Assembly (NCBI GenBank): GCA_034440575.1
Contig: JAOTOL010001473.1
Location: 141,501 to 205,500, forward strand
Origin: Imbricaverruca yamaguchii
Taxonomy: Eukaryota; Arthropoda; Thecostraca; Neoverrucidae
Length of the DNA stretch: 64,000 nt
Direction of reading: 5' to 3'
This document shows positions 24,206 through 34,500 of the stretch, piece after piece (within the stretch, counting starts at the first letter, position 1; each line of letters begins with the position of its first letter). The translations under genes and the position numbers were made by a program. Under the pieces are notes generated by a model. The model searched no databases, was not told the origin of the DNA, and was given only the letters and a program-made list of their open reading frames with translations.

Positions 24206-24394
24206 CCATGCTGAATATCTTGAATCAATTTGGTTCCTTGCAGATACCTAACTATTCTATCCTTGATGATTGATTCGAGTACCTTGTGGACTAGGGATGT
24301 GAGGCTTACTGGTTTATATTTGTCAACTTTCCCTCTTTCTCCTTTCTTGAAAATAGAAACTACATTTGCCCTTTTCCAATCTGTTGGGATTCAA
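24206..24394 (-). pseudogene. Older CR1-like LINE copy, upstream RT part, split from 19740-20979
   Basis: The segment matches 22275-22450 of the younger copy and reads the RT stretch FKKGERGKV ... SLTSLVHKVLESIIKD ... IQDIQHG. It ends exactly where the older copy at 19740-20979 starts (FRKGRS). The two pieces therefore form one older element interrupted by the 20980-24205 insertion. Its own 5' truncation is at about 24394. Confidence 0.8.
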
Positions 24395-24589
24395 GTTCGT
24401 GCCGTATGCAATCATGTGCAGTGAGCTTTATGTGACAGACACAAGCTCGTGAGCACTTTAAACGCGTGCTTTGGTTTCTTGAGACCATTTGGAAAATCGG
24501 GCTGGGTTATACTGAAATGTTGTTTCAGCATGCATGGACTTTTTTCATTTGTAAAATTGGGCGCTGGCCAGGGACACCAGACTGTGGCT

Positions 24590-25066
24590 GTATATAAAAC
24601 GTCTGGAACACTTTCCATATGAAGCCAACCTAACAGCTAAAATCATACGAAAGTGTGAAGACACTGCAGAGATGAAAGATCCTCTAATTTTTCCATATCG
24701 GTTCCTGCTGAATACCATATTATCAGGGGTATTCAGCAGGAATGCGGAACCGGTAAAATTTTGGACGGCTTCGGCTCCGACTCTGGCTCCGGCTCCGGCT
24801 CCGGGAAAAATGTACCGGCTCCAGTGGCTCCGGCTCCGGCTCCGTCTCCGTACATCCCATACGTGAGCCACCCGCCGCGCTTTTGACGGCTCCGGCTCCG
24901 GCTCCGGCTTCGCATCCCTGGTATTCAGCAGGATACTACCCCGTCACTGATCATTGACACATCATCATAAGCGTGGTTACACCCATGCTCTTAGTAGCAA
25001 TGCCGTGTGCTTCGGAGATCTCGATGATCTTCAGTTAAGTTGAGTGTCAGCTTGCTTAGATGCATA
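24590..25066 (-). repeat. Dispersed repeat, copy 2, interrupted by an insertion
   Basis: Reverse-oriented homologue of 17079-17330. Relative to copy 1 it has an extra 178-bp GGCTCC-rich block at 24742-24919 flanked by the 14-base direct repeat GGTATTCAGCAGGA. An inverted copy of the same 14-mer at 24703-24716 makes a hairpin with the one at 24728-24741. Confidence 0.65.
24742..24919. mobile_element. Candidate small hAT-like non-autonomous insertion, GGCTCC-rich
   Basis: The insert ends in imperfect inverted termini: ATGCGGAACCGG on the left and, reading inward from the right, AGGGATGCGAAGCCGG. It is largely a degenerate GGCTCC hexamer repeat. It is flanked by a perfect 14-base direct repeat (24728-24741 and 24920-24933). 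CAGGGATG-type ends occur on many hAT MITEs, but a 14-bp duplication is longer than the 8 bp expected for hAT. The class is therefore uncertain. Confidence 0.5.
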
Positions 25067-25254
25067 GGAGATATATATATGCCTCAATGCATTGGTGTGT
25101 GATGTATGAGCTCTGGAACGAGGTCGCTGAGGGGGTACGGGCAAGCTGGAGGTCGGAGACCTTACGGGATGTCGGCTCTCTTATTACCCAAAATGTCCAT
25201 GCGACCGGGGATCCAGAGCAACGTGAGCTGGTGGTGGTGGTGTGTGTGTGTGTT
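25067..25254 (-). pseudogene. Isolated RNase H fragment of an I-clade LINE
   Basis: The minus strand around 25170-25235 reads TLLWIPGRMDILGNKRADIP. This is the C-terminal block of a LINE RNase H domain (the WIPGHxGIxGNExAD motif, here with an arginine in the histidine position). Stops follow at once. It is separate from the RNase H of the adjacent element, whose equivalent block is at about 26047-26110, so it derives from another copy. A GTGGTGGTG/GTGTGT tract lies next to it. Confidence 0.6.
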
Positions 25255-25424
25255 GGGCATTGTAGAGGGGTCGGGTGAGTGGCGTGGATGGCGGTATGTA
25301 TGGCAACGGGTGCGTCAGCAGAGGAACGTTAGTCCGTGCATATGGTGGTGGGTGTGGTCATGTGTTCGGTGTCGTGTGGTAGGCATGTCCACCAACTTTG
25401 CCGTATATACCGCATTATGTGGTG

Positions 25425-25901
25425 TTAATTGTATTTTGCAGGTGTTGGACCCACAACACCATGTGGCCCTCGTACCATCGTTGGCACAGTAGCCGTCAGT
25501 GTAGGATGTGTGCTATGGGTTTGAGTTTCATTAAAATAGGCATTTCGTGCTGCGAAATGAAAATGATATGCTGCAGAAGTCATATTATAATTCCTGCAGC
25601 ATGTTTGTCTGAGAAAGATGGAAAGTAATTTTATTAGAAAAGGGTGGTGATCTCCGAGTAATATGGGTAAAGAAAAGACAATGTTGTGTGTTCGACAGTA
25701 GTTGGTAAGTGTTCTTCGAGGGTGATGGTACTTTTGACAGGGTAGGAGCATATGTGTGACTGTACTATGGGTGTCACACGATGGACATGAAGGTCGCGGT
25801 GAAGCCGTGTAAATACAACGATGAGTGAGAAAAGTATGGCCGATGCCTAAACGTGATAGGACTTCTTCTTCGTGTCGGTTTTTTATAAAGATGATGACCA
25901 C
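25425..25901 (-). pseudogene. I-clade LINE ORF2 C-terminus with zinc-like motif
   Basis: A 158-codon frame reads VLSRLGIGHTFLTHRCIYTA followed by CPSCDTHSTVTHMLLPC. This gives the spacing C-x2-C-x8-H-x4-C of the conserved C-terminal motif found after RNase H in jockey-group LINEs, probably involved in nucleic-acid binding. The stop at 25425 marks the end of ORF2. The remaining 100 residues have no domain I recognise. Confidence 0.75.
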
Positions 25902-26046
25902 GGTTCAACAGTAGGTTAGGTAATCGTAATTGTGTGTGGTTTGTGTTTTGTGTCCAGTTTTGGGTTAAAAAATGTCGAATTTTCTGTTGTATTGATGATT
26001 TCATGGCGTCAACATATGGTGGAATTTCTGTATTGCTCGAGAGATG

Positions 26047-26400
26047 TCATGATTCTTTTCCTAGTTTGTCGGCTTTTCCATTACTTGGGATGCCGCAGTG
26101 GCTGGGCACCCACAGGAAACGGACTCTCACGCCCATCATGTCAAGTGTTTGAAGTGTGCCGTGCATGGAAATATGGCAATGGTGTGAAAGAGAAATTGAA
26201 TGAAGAACATATTTTGAGTCAGAACAAATAACGACACCGCGCAGGGGTGACAAATGAGACGATTACGAATATAACGAAGGGCAATCAGAATGGCGTGTAA
26301 TTCGGCGATGGAAATGGAAGTTCCGTTTGGAAGGCGATGTTGTGCTGTGTGAGTTCCTGAAACAGTGGCGCTTCCCGTGGTATTGGTATCCTTAGATCCG
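26047..26400 (-). pseudogene. I-clade LINE RNase H domain
   Basis: The domain degrades RNA in RNA-DNA hybrids made by the RT. In order the minus strand shows FADGSKDTNTTGSATVSGT (first catalytic aspartate), ISIAELHAILIALRYI (glutamate), VVICSDSKYVLHS (second aspartate) and WVPSHCGIPSNGKADKLG (histidine region and last aspartate). All four acidic residues remain. One frameshift near 26240 separates the second and third motifs, at a CTGCGCGG tract. Confidence 0.8.
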
Positions 26401-26420
26401 TCAGCAAATATGAAGGGAAC

Positions 26421-27014
26421 CTAGGGATACCGAGACCGTAGCTGGTGTAATTTTTGTTTGGCATATTCTGGACAAAGTTGTGATTTTGGGGTATTGGTTA
26501 GGTAAAATATGTGCCGTTCAGCCGCCTGCCACGGTGGAGTACTTGGTGGAGTAATAGCAGTAATGTGAGGAACATTATATTGAAATGGTGTAGAAAATGT
26601 TTTCATCCGAGAAGCTATAGTGAGGCTAGTTCTTTTTTCTGCTGGACCGAGATAATCATGATGTATGTTTGGAAAAACGTGTAAGGATGTGTGTGTGGGA
26701 GGGTCGTTAAATTTGATTTTTGAGGCATACCTAAGTGTCTGTTGCATTCGTCTAAGAGCTAATGGAGGGATTCCTGCTTCGGTTTCTAAAGAATTGATGG
26801 GTGAAGTAGTCATTGCACCTAATGCGATACTGAAAAATTTGTTTTGAATGGTGTCTATCATTTTTAAAGGTGATGTGCTGGCACCGGCATATACTACGGA
26901 TCCAATTCCATTACGGGTAGAACTAAAGATTTGTGGAGTAGTAGAAGTGTATGGCGATCGGCTCCAGGTGATGAAGAAGTGATGCATCGATATATATTGA
27001 GTCGGTGAAAACAT
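26421..27014 (-). pseudogene. I-clade LINE ORF2 region between RT and RNase H
   Basis: A 197-codon open frame on the minus strand with VVYAGASTSPLKMIDTIQNK, FFSIALGAMTTSPINSLETE and AGIPPLALRRMQQTLRYA. This matches the pattern of the segment following the RT thumb in jockey-group elements (LDxIQ, then RxxxGAxxTSP, then ExGxPPLxxRR). It is the longest intact piece of the element's ORF2. Confidence 0.75.
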
Positions 27015-27207
27015 TTGTTTTGGATGTGTTTGAAATGTGTATGCATTAAAAGTCTGCGGCCTAAAATGCTAGAAATTGAAATGAATTTTAAAAAGTTATG
27101 TGGTTGCTCCCGAGGTGAAGCCGTGTGTCTGGGTTTGGGCAGGAAGTCGATTTACTAAAAATCAGTGTTGCAGATTTTGGGGCCGAAAAAATGAAACCGT
27201 ACTTCAG

Positions 27208-28000
27208 TTACCATTTGTGTGTTCTGTCAAGCGCGTTTTGTAAGCGAAGTAAACAATGTTCATAATTTTTGCCGGGGCAGCAAATTGCACTATCATCTGC
27301 AAAAAGTGAATATGATATATATGGAGGTATGTCAACGAAAAGATCATTGATGATAATGTTAAAGAGAAACAACTTTCCTGTGGTAGGCCATTCTAGAGAA
27401 AATGTGGATCGGAAATGGCTGACGGGCACCTGATGCTGAATTGACGAAAACCAGATAAAAAGCCTGGTAAACAATGTGCTAAATGTCCTTTTATACCAAG
27501 CTATTAAATTTGAATAATAATGCGGGTTTGAAAACCATATCGTATGCCTTGCTTATGTCTAAAAATACTGCGACAGTGTGTTCATGTTTTTTTTTGTAGC
27601 CTTGGCGGATGTGTTTCTAACCGAATGAGATGATCTAGTGTTCTGCGTCCTCGCCGAAAGCCACATTGAAAGGGAAATATAAGTGAAGTTCTTTCCAGGT
27701 GCCAGGTCAGTCTTTTAATAACTATTTGTTTATTTTTTTCTTTAAACTTCCTAAACGACTGGTGAATGCAATGGGTCAACAATTTGTGAGGTTACTATGG
27801 TCCTTGCCTGATTTTGGGATGGGTATAATGAAAGACACTTTCCAAGTTTCGGGGAAGGAATAAGTTGTCCATTGTGAATTAAATGTGTGCAAAATGCAAT
27901 GTGTAGTATGTTCCGGTAAATGTCTGAAAAAATAGTGTAAGTTGTCGGGACCTACGGAACTATTGCTCGCGGAAGACATGGCTATATCAAGTTTTGACAT
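27208..28000 (-). pseudogene. I-clade LINE reverse transcriptase domain
   Basis: Broken into at least three frames: SSVGPDNLHYFFRHLPEH and FPETWKVSFIIPIPKSGKDH (27776-28000), FQCGFRRGRRTLDHLIRLET (27582-27782), and NIIINDLFVDIP with the catalytic FADDSAIC (about 27270-27300). The block that should hold the first catalytic aspartate (AFDxV) lies in the broken interval 27480-27580. A conceptual HTVAVFLDISKAYDMVF-like reading is visible there. The enzyme is not functional as it stands. Confidence 0.8.
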
Positions 28001-28628
28001 TTGAAAAGGATAATTGTATATTTATGTGTTATCTGAATGAAATTGAGTGAGACCGATGTAAAAGGTGTGTTGTGGATTTTCTAGGGAGCCAGGTCGGTAG
28101 TTATCATCAGAGCTATGATGGGCAATGGTATCCGCTATGGTGTTTACTATTTCTTGGGGTTCGGTAATTGTGTGACTATGAAGTTATTTTAAATGTAAGT
28201 TGCGGTAAAAATAATGGCCATGAACGACGTCAAGCTTCACGAATGATGTGGGATGTCCTCGCACGTTCATGGTCTTGTTGTTATTTGTGTTGATCTGGAT
28301 GGCGTAAATACTCTATAGATGCTCTTTTTCTTACCGCGATGGCTTGTGAAATTTCGGGACACCACCAATGTACTGGTTTGCATGTTGTAAATGGTTTTGT
28401 ACATGAAATTGTTACAGATGCTGCTTGCAAAAGTGTGTTAGTAATTAAGTGTATATTTTGTCCTAGATAAATGTCCAGATTGTATTGTAAATATGAAAGC
28501 TATTTAAATTTGGTCCAGTCGGCCTTCAGTTTCCATTGGGGGAGAAAATTTGGTATGGTATCGGGACCTGTTGAAATGGTGGGTATTAATTTGATGGGGT
28601 AGTGATCACTGTCGTGTATGTCTGTGTC
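28001..28628 (-). other. Decayed I-clade LINE ORF2 linker between endonuclease and RT
   Basis: The stretch lies between recognisable endonuclease and RT motifs of the same element and keeps its base composition. No frame stays open for more than about 50 codons and no motif can be named. Confidence 0.5.
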
Positions 28629-29236
28629 TCATGTCCAGTCAAATTCGTTGGCCAGGGTTGGAGAACAAATGGTTAAATCAATGGCAGTTTCGGTGTTGTG
28701 ACCAATGTGGAAAAATGCTGACTCTCCGGTGTTAAGTAATACTAAATTGTGTCTGTCTAGGATGTGTTCAATAATGCGTCCAGAGTGTCCACGTCCACGA
28801 GTATGTGCGCGTGTTCTATCCCAGGCTGGACTATGTGCATTAAAGTCTCCAAATAATATAAAAGGGTACTTGAAATGTGCTGTAAGATCTTCTAATTGTG
28901 TCAAAATAGTTGTGCTGTCGGTGTGTGGTGCAATATAGATACATCTATATTCTTACCGAGGAAACGTACAGTACAAGCTACTGCTTGTAAATGTGAATTA
29001 AGTGTAATTTGTGTATGAGTATAATCATTGTTGATGTGCAGTGATGTACCGCCGCTGCGATGTGGTAAATGGACCCCGTCGTGACCATACAGTGAATAAT
29101 TTAAAAGATTGCAGTTATATTGATCAGTAGGCAAAAAAGGTGTTTCTTGTAGTGCGCTGAGAATAGGTGTGAAAATGTTGAAAAACGCTTTCATTTCGGC
29201 TCATCCTGATATCCAGCTCCGGCAATTCCATTGTAA
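28629..29236 (-). pseudogene. I-clade LINE endonuclease domain
   Basis: An APE-type endonuclease nicks the target DNA. The minus strand begins with LQWNCRSWISG (one in-frame stop follows), then AFFNIFTPILSALQETPF with the QET motif, GYSLYGHDG-like and RSGGTSLHINNDY blocks. After a frameshift at about 28930 come YIAPHTDSTTILTQLEDL and FILFGDFNAHSPAWDRTR (the GDFN motif, about 28845). A final block, NTETAIDLTICS, is at about 28660. The order and spacing are those of jockey-group endonucleases. Confidence 0.85.
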
Positions 29237-29239
29237 AAA

Positions 29240-30800
29240 TATGGACATGAGAAAGAAAACAAATGTTTGTCGGCACCTTTCGGTGCCTGGCGCAGCCATG
29301 AGTGTAATTCTGGTTTGTACGTGTGATGGGTGCGGACGGCGGCAGGGGCGCGGCAAGGGACCCGCTCGGGCCGTCCGGTCGACCGGACAAGCATTATTTT
29401 TTTCTGACGAAAATAATGTTTGGCCGACGTGACTTTGGCATGGTCACGGCGGCCGGTTACTGCCTCGGGGAATGCCCGCCGGCTTGGAGTCGGTCGTGTC
29501 ACGTAGGCACCGGCCAGCGTTGGACGCGCTGGGCTCGATCGGCGGCCCGCTGAGGGGGAACGGGAATTTCCTTCCGCAGCCGAGTGGATGCAGGGCCTGT
29601 CACTCCTCCCTGGAGTGGTCCGTTTGTTTGAAGCCGGAGTGGTATGTGTATGGAGAACCGGAGTTGTTTGTGGTGATGGCGATTGCTTTTAGTTTGGTGT
29701 GTGGTGCCAGGCCTGATATAAGATCTGTTTGTGTGGACGTGGAATTGGTTTTGACGCGAGGTGTAGAGGGGGCAGCAGTGGCCGCCTGGGCGTAAATTTT
29801 GGTTGTCGGGGAGGTGGCCTTGACGGTCCGCCGGGCTTGGGGATAAGACACCCCGATCGTGACCTTGACTGCGCAGACCTCTTTTTTCCCGTCGCCAGAC
29901 TGGGCAGAGGTTGGAAGTGGTGAAGTGGTCGGATGTACTGAAACTAAGGCAATGGGCAAGTTTGGAACACGTGGAATCATGATGAGGTGGTTCTCCGCGC
30001 TTGGGGCCGCGGGGTGGTTGGCGACACTTTTTACTGTCATGCCCGAAGAGATGGCAATTAAAACAACGGAGAGGATTGGGAATAAATCCACGGACTTGGT
30101 ATCGGATATAGCCGGCGAGGAGAGTCCTGGGAAGAGTGGTGGAGTTAAAGGTAAGGACAAGGAGGCTCTCGCATCACGCTTCTTGCCGTCCTTAAAGGAG
30201 GTGATGCGGTGGACGTGGGTCACCTCCTCCGGCCTGATCTCCGTCTGGATCTCCGCTTCAGTCATGAAGCGGAGCTCTGGCGCGATGGCAGTGTCCTTGG
30301 CAGTCTTGCGGTTGGAGTTTAAGGAAATTGTGACGAATTTACCACAAAATGTGGTGGTACGAAGGAGGGCTTTGGTCTGGGCTCGGATTTGGGTTTTAAT
30401 GACGAGGTGGGTTCCGTTGGCTGAGACTTCGATGTGGGAATTGGTCTAGGAGCAGATGGCAAGGAGCTGCTTTGTCGGCCAGAAAACGTTAATACGCCGT
30501 AAGGATACGGATTCCTCGACAGGCTTCACGACTGCAAACAAGCCAGCACTGTCGAGGTAAGGTTCGATGGACTGGGTAGGTTCAGGTTGAAAGGGTGTGG
30601 TCGGGTTCGAGCGCGGATCAGCGGCGTGGAGGGTGATGGTCTGGTCCGGATTGCGAGGAGAGGTCGTGGTCTTGGGACGTGCAAGGGTCGGCGAGGCACA
30701 AATATCGTCCATGACGTCATTAAGAGGAATGTTGCGGCTAGTGTCATCAGCGGTTGTATTAAAAGTTGGGACATCATGTGCATGCATGGTCCGGAGTCAA
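29240..30800 (-). pseudogene. I-clade LINE ORF1 (gag-like) with CCHC zinc knuckles
   Basis: ORF1 proteins coat the element RNA. The N-terminal frame (30446-30787) is low-complexity and rich in T, P and D, and ends FWPTKQLLAICS. Downstream the frame reads EIQTEIRPEEVTHVHRITSF, and after a one-base deletion near 30170 VLTFNSTTLPRTLLAGYIRY and FIPNPLRCFNCHLFGHDSKK. This contains a CCHC knuckle (C-x2-C-x4-H-x4-C, about 30020-30065) followed by a second knuckle that has lost a cysteine. The tail (29600-29930) is S/T/P-rich. The same fold order is seen in the unrelated copy at 43267-44306. Confidence 0.8.
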
Positions 30801-30974
30801 GCGATGGCCAGCAGGCGTCGTCATTCGAGGGAATTCCGACTCGGAGTCCGGTGGCTAGCTTGGGTCATTGCTATTTTTCCCCTTTTCCCCATCACTGGGG
30901 AAAAACCATACCGAACGAAATCTAAATAAACACGAAGAACAGAGGGAACGGAAATACGCGACGATGTAAATCAA

Positions 30975-31037
30975 GTGGGGTGATGAGTGTCACCCCACAA
31001 GAAAACGAAGTAGAAAGAGCGACGGATGTCACCCCAC
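30975..31037. other. Perfect 9-bp hairpin and repeated stem half in the I-clade LINE 5' region
   Basis: GTGGGGTGA (30975-30983) and TCACCCCAC (30990-30998) form a perfect stem with a six-base loop. A second TCACCCCAC follows at 31029-31037 and could pair alternatively. It lies at the presumed 5' end of the minus-strand element. No regulatory role is shown. Confidence 0.6.
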
Positions 31038-31040
31038 GAT

Positions 31041-31517
31041 GATGAAAAACAAACTGCAATAACCTGCTGTCAGTCGCGCCAATGCTGGCAGGGCGGAGTG
31101 GTCAGTGTGTGCTGTGGGTTGGCCTGCAATAATCGTATAGTTTTAGTTGAGTTCCTATATTTGAGTTGAGTTTCCATGGCTTTTGATTTTGGATTAGAAA
31201 CTGATTTGATTTCGTTCAATTTGGCACTTCGGCCTGCTCAGGCCATTTCGTGCCGTGATAATAGATACGTAAGCTATAGGTGTTTCAGGTGCCGCAATGG
31301 GAGAATGGGGAGGGTGAATTATGTTTGAGTTAAATCTGGATGTTCCAACGCTAGTGTAATAATCTGGATCAAATGAGTAGCAATGTGATATTTGGATGCG
31401 GCATTTTTTACGTCCAGTGTGCCTAGCCGTGCTGACTCACCGGCCGACCGTTGACCGTCTGCCCCAGGCTTTGGCTGGCTTACGCGCGCCACTTCACTGC
31501 CGTCTAGCTGCTGCGAC
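31041..31517. other. No supported gene
   Basis: Unique sequence between the I-clade LINE and the foldback element. The last 100 bases are GC-rich. Confidence 0.45.
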
Positions 31518-34500
31518 ACCGTGTGGCAACTGCTGTGTGACAAATGCAGCAGAAGTTGGCAGCACATTCAGCAGCACATTCGGCAGCAGATTCGGGTGCA
31601 CATTCGCAACATATTCAGCAGCAAATCCATCAGCTGTCGAAGGATCCTCCATTCAGGGATCAGCCAAGTGTCATTCAAGGGCCAATCACTGAAGTGTTGA
31701 TTGGTAAGTAGGGTTGATTTCCTGCCAATAATTGTGTTGGGAAATAAATTCCAAATATAATTTCTTAATAACACCCTTTGCTTTCCACTTGTAAGAAAAA
31801 CGTCTTCAGCCGATTTCATTCGGTGGCAAAGGCCTATCCACACAGTGATTAGAAGCGAAATCGTAGGGGCCTCCCCATAGACAACAAAAGTGTAATATGA
31901 CATATAAGTTTTCCTATGGGAAACATTTCACAATGAACTTTGCCAATGCGTTTTGGTCAACGATTGCTTTTTATTGATATATGACATGTGCTGGACAAAA
32001 TCAAATTAAGTTCCCCAAAAACTCCAACTATTTTTCAATGGTATGAAAAACGTCTTCAGCCAATATCATTGGATGGTTAGGATATATCCACGCAGTGCTT
32101 ATAAGCGAAATCCCAGGGGCCTCCCCATAGACAACAAAGCTGCAATATGACATGTAAGTTTTCCTATCGCCGACCGCTGATTGGTCCATCCCGCACAAGC
32201 CCCACCACGCCACGTATCCGGCCAGCCGACCGGTCACGAGGTCGCCGCACTGGATGACTCATCTGCCGGCATCCTGGGGCTAGTACCAGGGCCAGCTCAC
32301 ATGCAATCTCACTACAGATATGTAAGTTTTCCTATGGAAAAATTTCACAATAGACTTCGTCAATGCATTTGGGTCAACGATTCCTATTAATCGATGGTTG
32401 TTTTTTCCCGAAAAAGTGTGCTGGGAAAAAGCTGCAAAACAAATGTCGTAAAAAACTCCCCTTGTTTTTCAATTGTAAGAAAAACGTCTTCAGCCAATTT
32501 CATTGGATGGCTAAAGCCTATCCACACAGTGATTTGAAGCGAAGTCGTAGGGGCCTCCCCATAGACAACAAAGCTGTAATATGACATATAAGTTTTTTTA
32601 TGGGAAAAATTTCATGACAGACTTCAAAAACGTATTTGGGTCAACAAGTGCTTTCGATTGATATCTGGCATGGTTGATTTTCTCCACAAAAGTGTGCTGA
32701 AAAAATCAAATTAAGGTCCCAAAAATTCCAATTATTTTTCAATTGCAATAAAAAAGTCTTCAGCCAATATCATTGGATGGCTAAGATCTATCCACACGGT
32801 GATTTGGAGCGAAATCGCAGGGGCCTCCCCATAGACAACAAAGCTGTAATATGACATATGGTTTGTCATACGGGGAAAATTTCACAATGGACTTCGCCAA
32901 TGCGTTTGGGTCAACGATTGCTTTTAATTGATATATGGCATGGTTGTTTTACCGAAGAAGGGTGTTGGGAAAAAGCTGCAAAATAAATTTATTTAAAAAA
33001 ACTCCCCTTGTATTTCAATTGTAAGAAAAACGTCGCTAGCCAATTTAATTTGATAGCTAAGGCCTATCCACACAGTTACTTCAAGACAGATCGTCGGGGC
33101 CTCTCCATAGATAACAAAATTGTAACATTACATATAAGCTTTCCTACGGGGAAAAAATCACAACGGACAACGAATGAAGTTCGCTGAAGAGGTTTCTCTC
33201 ATAATTGAGAAACAACGGGAGTTTTTGAGAACTTTAATTAGATTCCTTTTTCTCAACACACTTTCGTGGAGAAAACAAACCATGCCACATATCAATGGAA
33301 TGTACTCGTTGACTCCCAGATACGTTTGTAAGGTCCGCTATCAAATTTTCTTTGTAGGAAAAGCTTTATGTCATGTTACAATCTTGTTGTCTATGGGGAG
33401 GCCCCTACGATCTGTGTTCACATCACTGTGTGGATGGGCCTTAGTCATCCAATGAAGTTGGCCAAAGACGCTTTTCTTACAACTGAAAAACAAGGGCCGT
33501 TTTTTAGAAAATTTATTTCGATTCTTTCCCAGCACACTTCTTAGGGGAAAACCAACCATGCCACATATCAATCAAAAGCACTCGTTGACCGAAATACATT
33601 TGCGAAGTCCGTTATGAAATTTTCCCCATAGGAAAACTTATATGTTATGTTGCAATTGTGTTGTCTATGGGGAGGCCCCTACGATCTGTCTTCAAATCAC
33701 TGTGTGTATAGACCTTAGTCATCCACTGAAATTGGGCGGATACGTTTTTTTTTACAATTAAAAAACAATGGGAGTTTCTAAATAAATTTACTTTTTTATT
33801 TTTTTTCAACACACTTTTGTGGAGAAATCCAACCAGGCCACATTTCAATCAAAAGCACCGTTGACCCACATAGGTTTATGATGTCCGTTATGAGTTTTGT
33901 TTTCCCGGTAGGAAATCTTACATGTAATGTTACAATTTTGTTCTCTATGGAGAGGTCCCGACGATCCGTCTTGAAATAACTGTGTGGATAGGCCTTAGAT
34001 ATCAAAAGAAATTGGTTAAAGACGGTTTTCTTACAATTGAAATACAAGGAGAGATTTTTTAGAACTTTATTTTGCAGCTTTTCACAACACACTTCTTCGG
34101 AAAAAGGCAACCATGCCATATATCGAGTAAAAGGAATCGTTGACCCAAACGGATTGGTGAAGTACATTGTGATTTTTCCCATGGGAAAAACTATATGTCA
34201 TATTACAGTTTTGTTTTCTATGGTGAGGCCCCTAGGATTTCGCTTCAAATCACTATGTGGATAGATCTTAGCCATCCAATGAAATTGGCTGAAGACGTTT
34301 TTCTTACAGTTGAAACACAAGGGCCGTTTTTGAGAATATTGATTTCTATTTTTCCCCAGCACACTTCTTTGGGGAAAACCAACCATGCCACCTATCAATC
34401 AAAAACACTCGTTGACCCAAACACATTTTTGAAGTCTGTTATGACATTTTCCCATAGGAAAACTTATGTGTTATATTACATGTTTGTTTGTCTATAGGGA

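Larger units (their letters stand above)
25255..31040 (-). mobile_element. I-clade non-LTR retrotransposon, nearly complete but decayed
   Basis: One minus-strand element with gag-like ORF1 (29240-30800), then ORF2 with endonuclease (28629-29236), reverse transcriptase (27208-28000), a post-RT region (26421-27014), RNase H (26047-26400) and a C-terminal cysteine-histidine motif (25425-25901). An RNase H after the RT places it in the I/ingi-type lineages of the jockey group. The 5' untranslated region is probably 30800-31040, with a hairpin at 30975. The 3' untranslated region is probably about 25255-25424. Multiple frameshifts and stops make it non-functional. Both ends are approximate and no target duplication was identified. 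Confidence 0.8.

Noticed and set aside
20980..24394. Chimeric LINE formed by template switching at 24206
   Set aside because: The segment at 24206-24394 is collinear with the older copy at 19740-20979. Nested insertion therefore explains the junction more simply.
31396..31692. Mirrored open frames at the two foldback ends (also 34955-35464 minus) as a gene
   Set aside because: They are the same terminal sequence read inward from each arm, short and without a domain.
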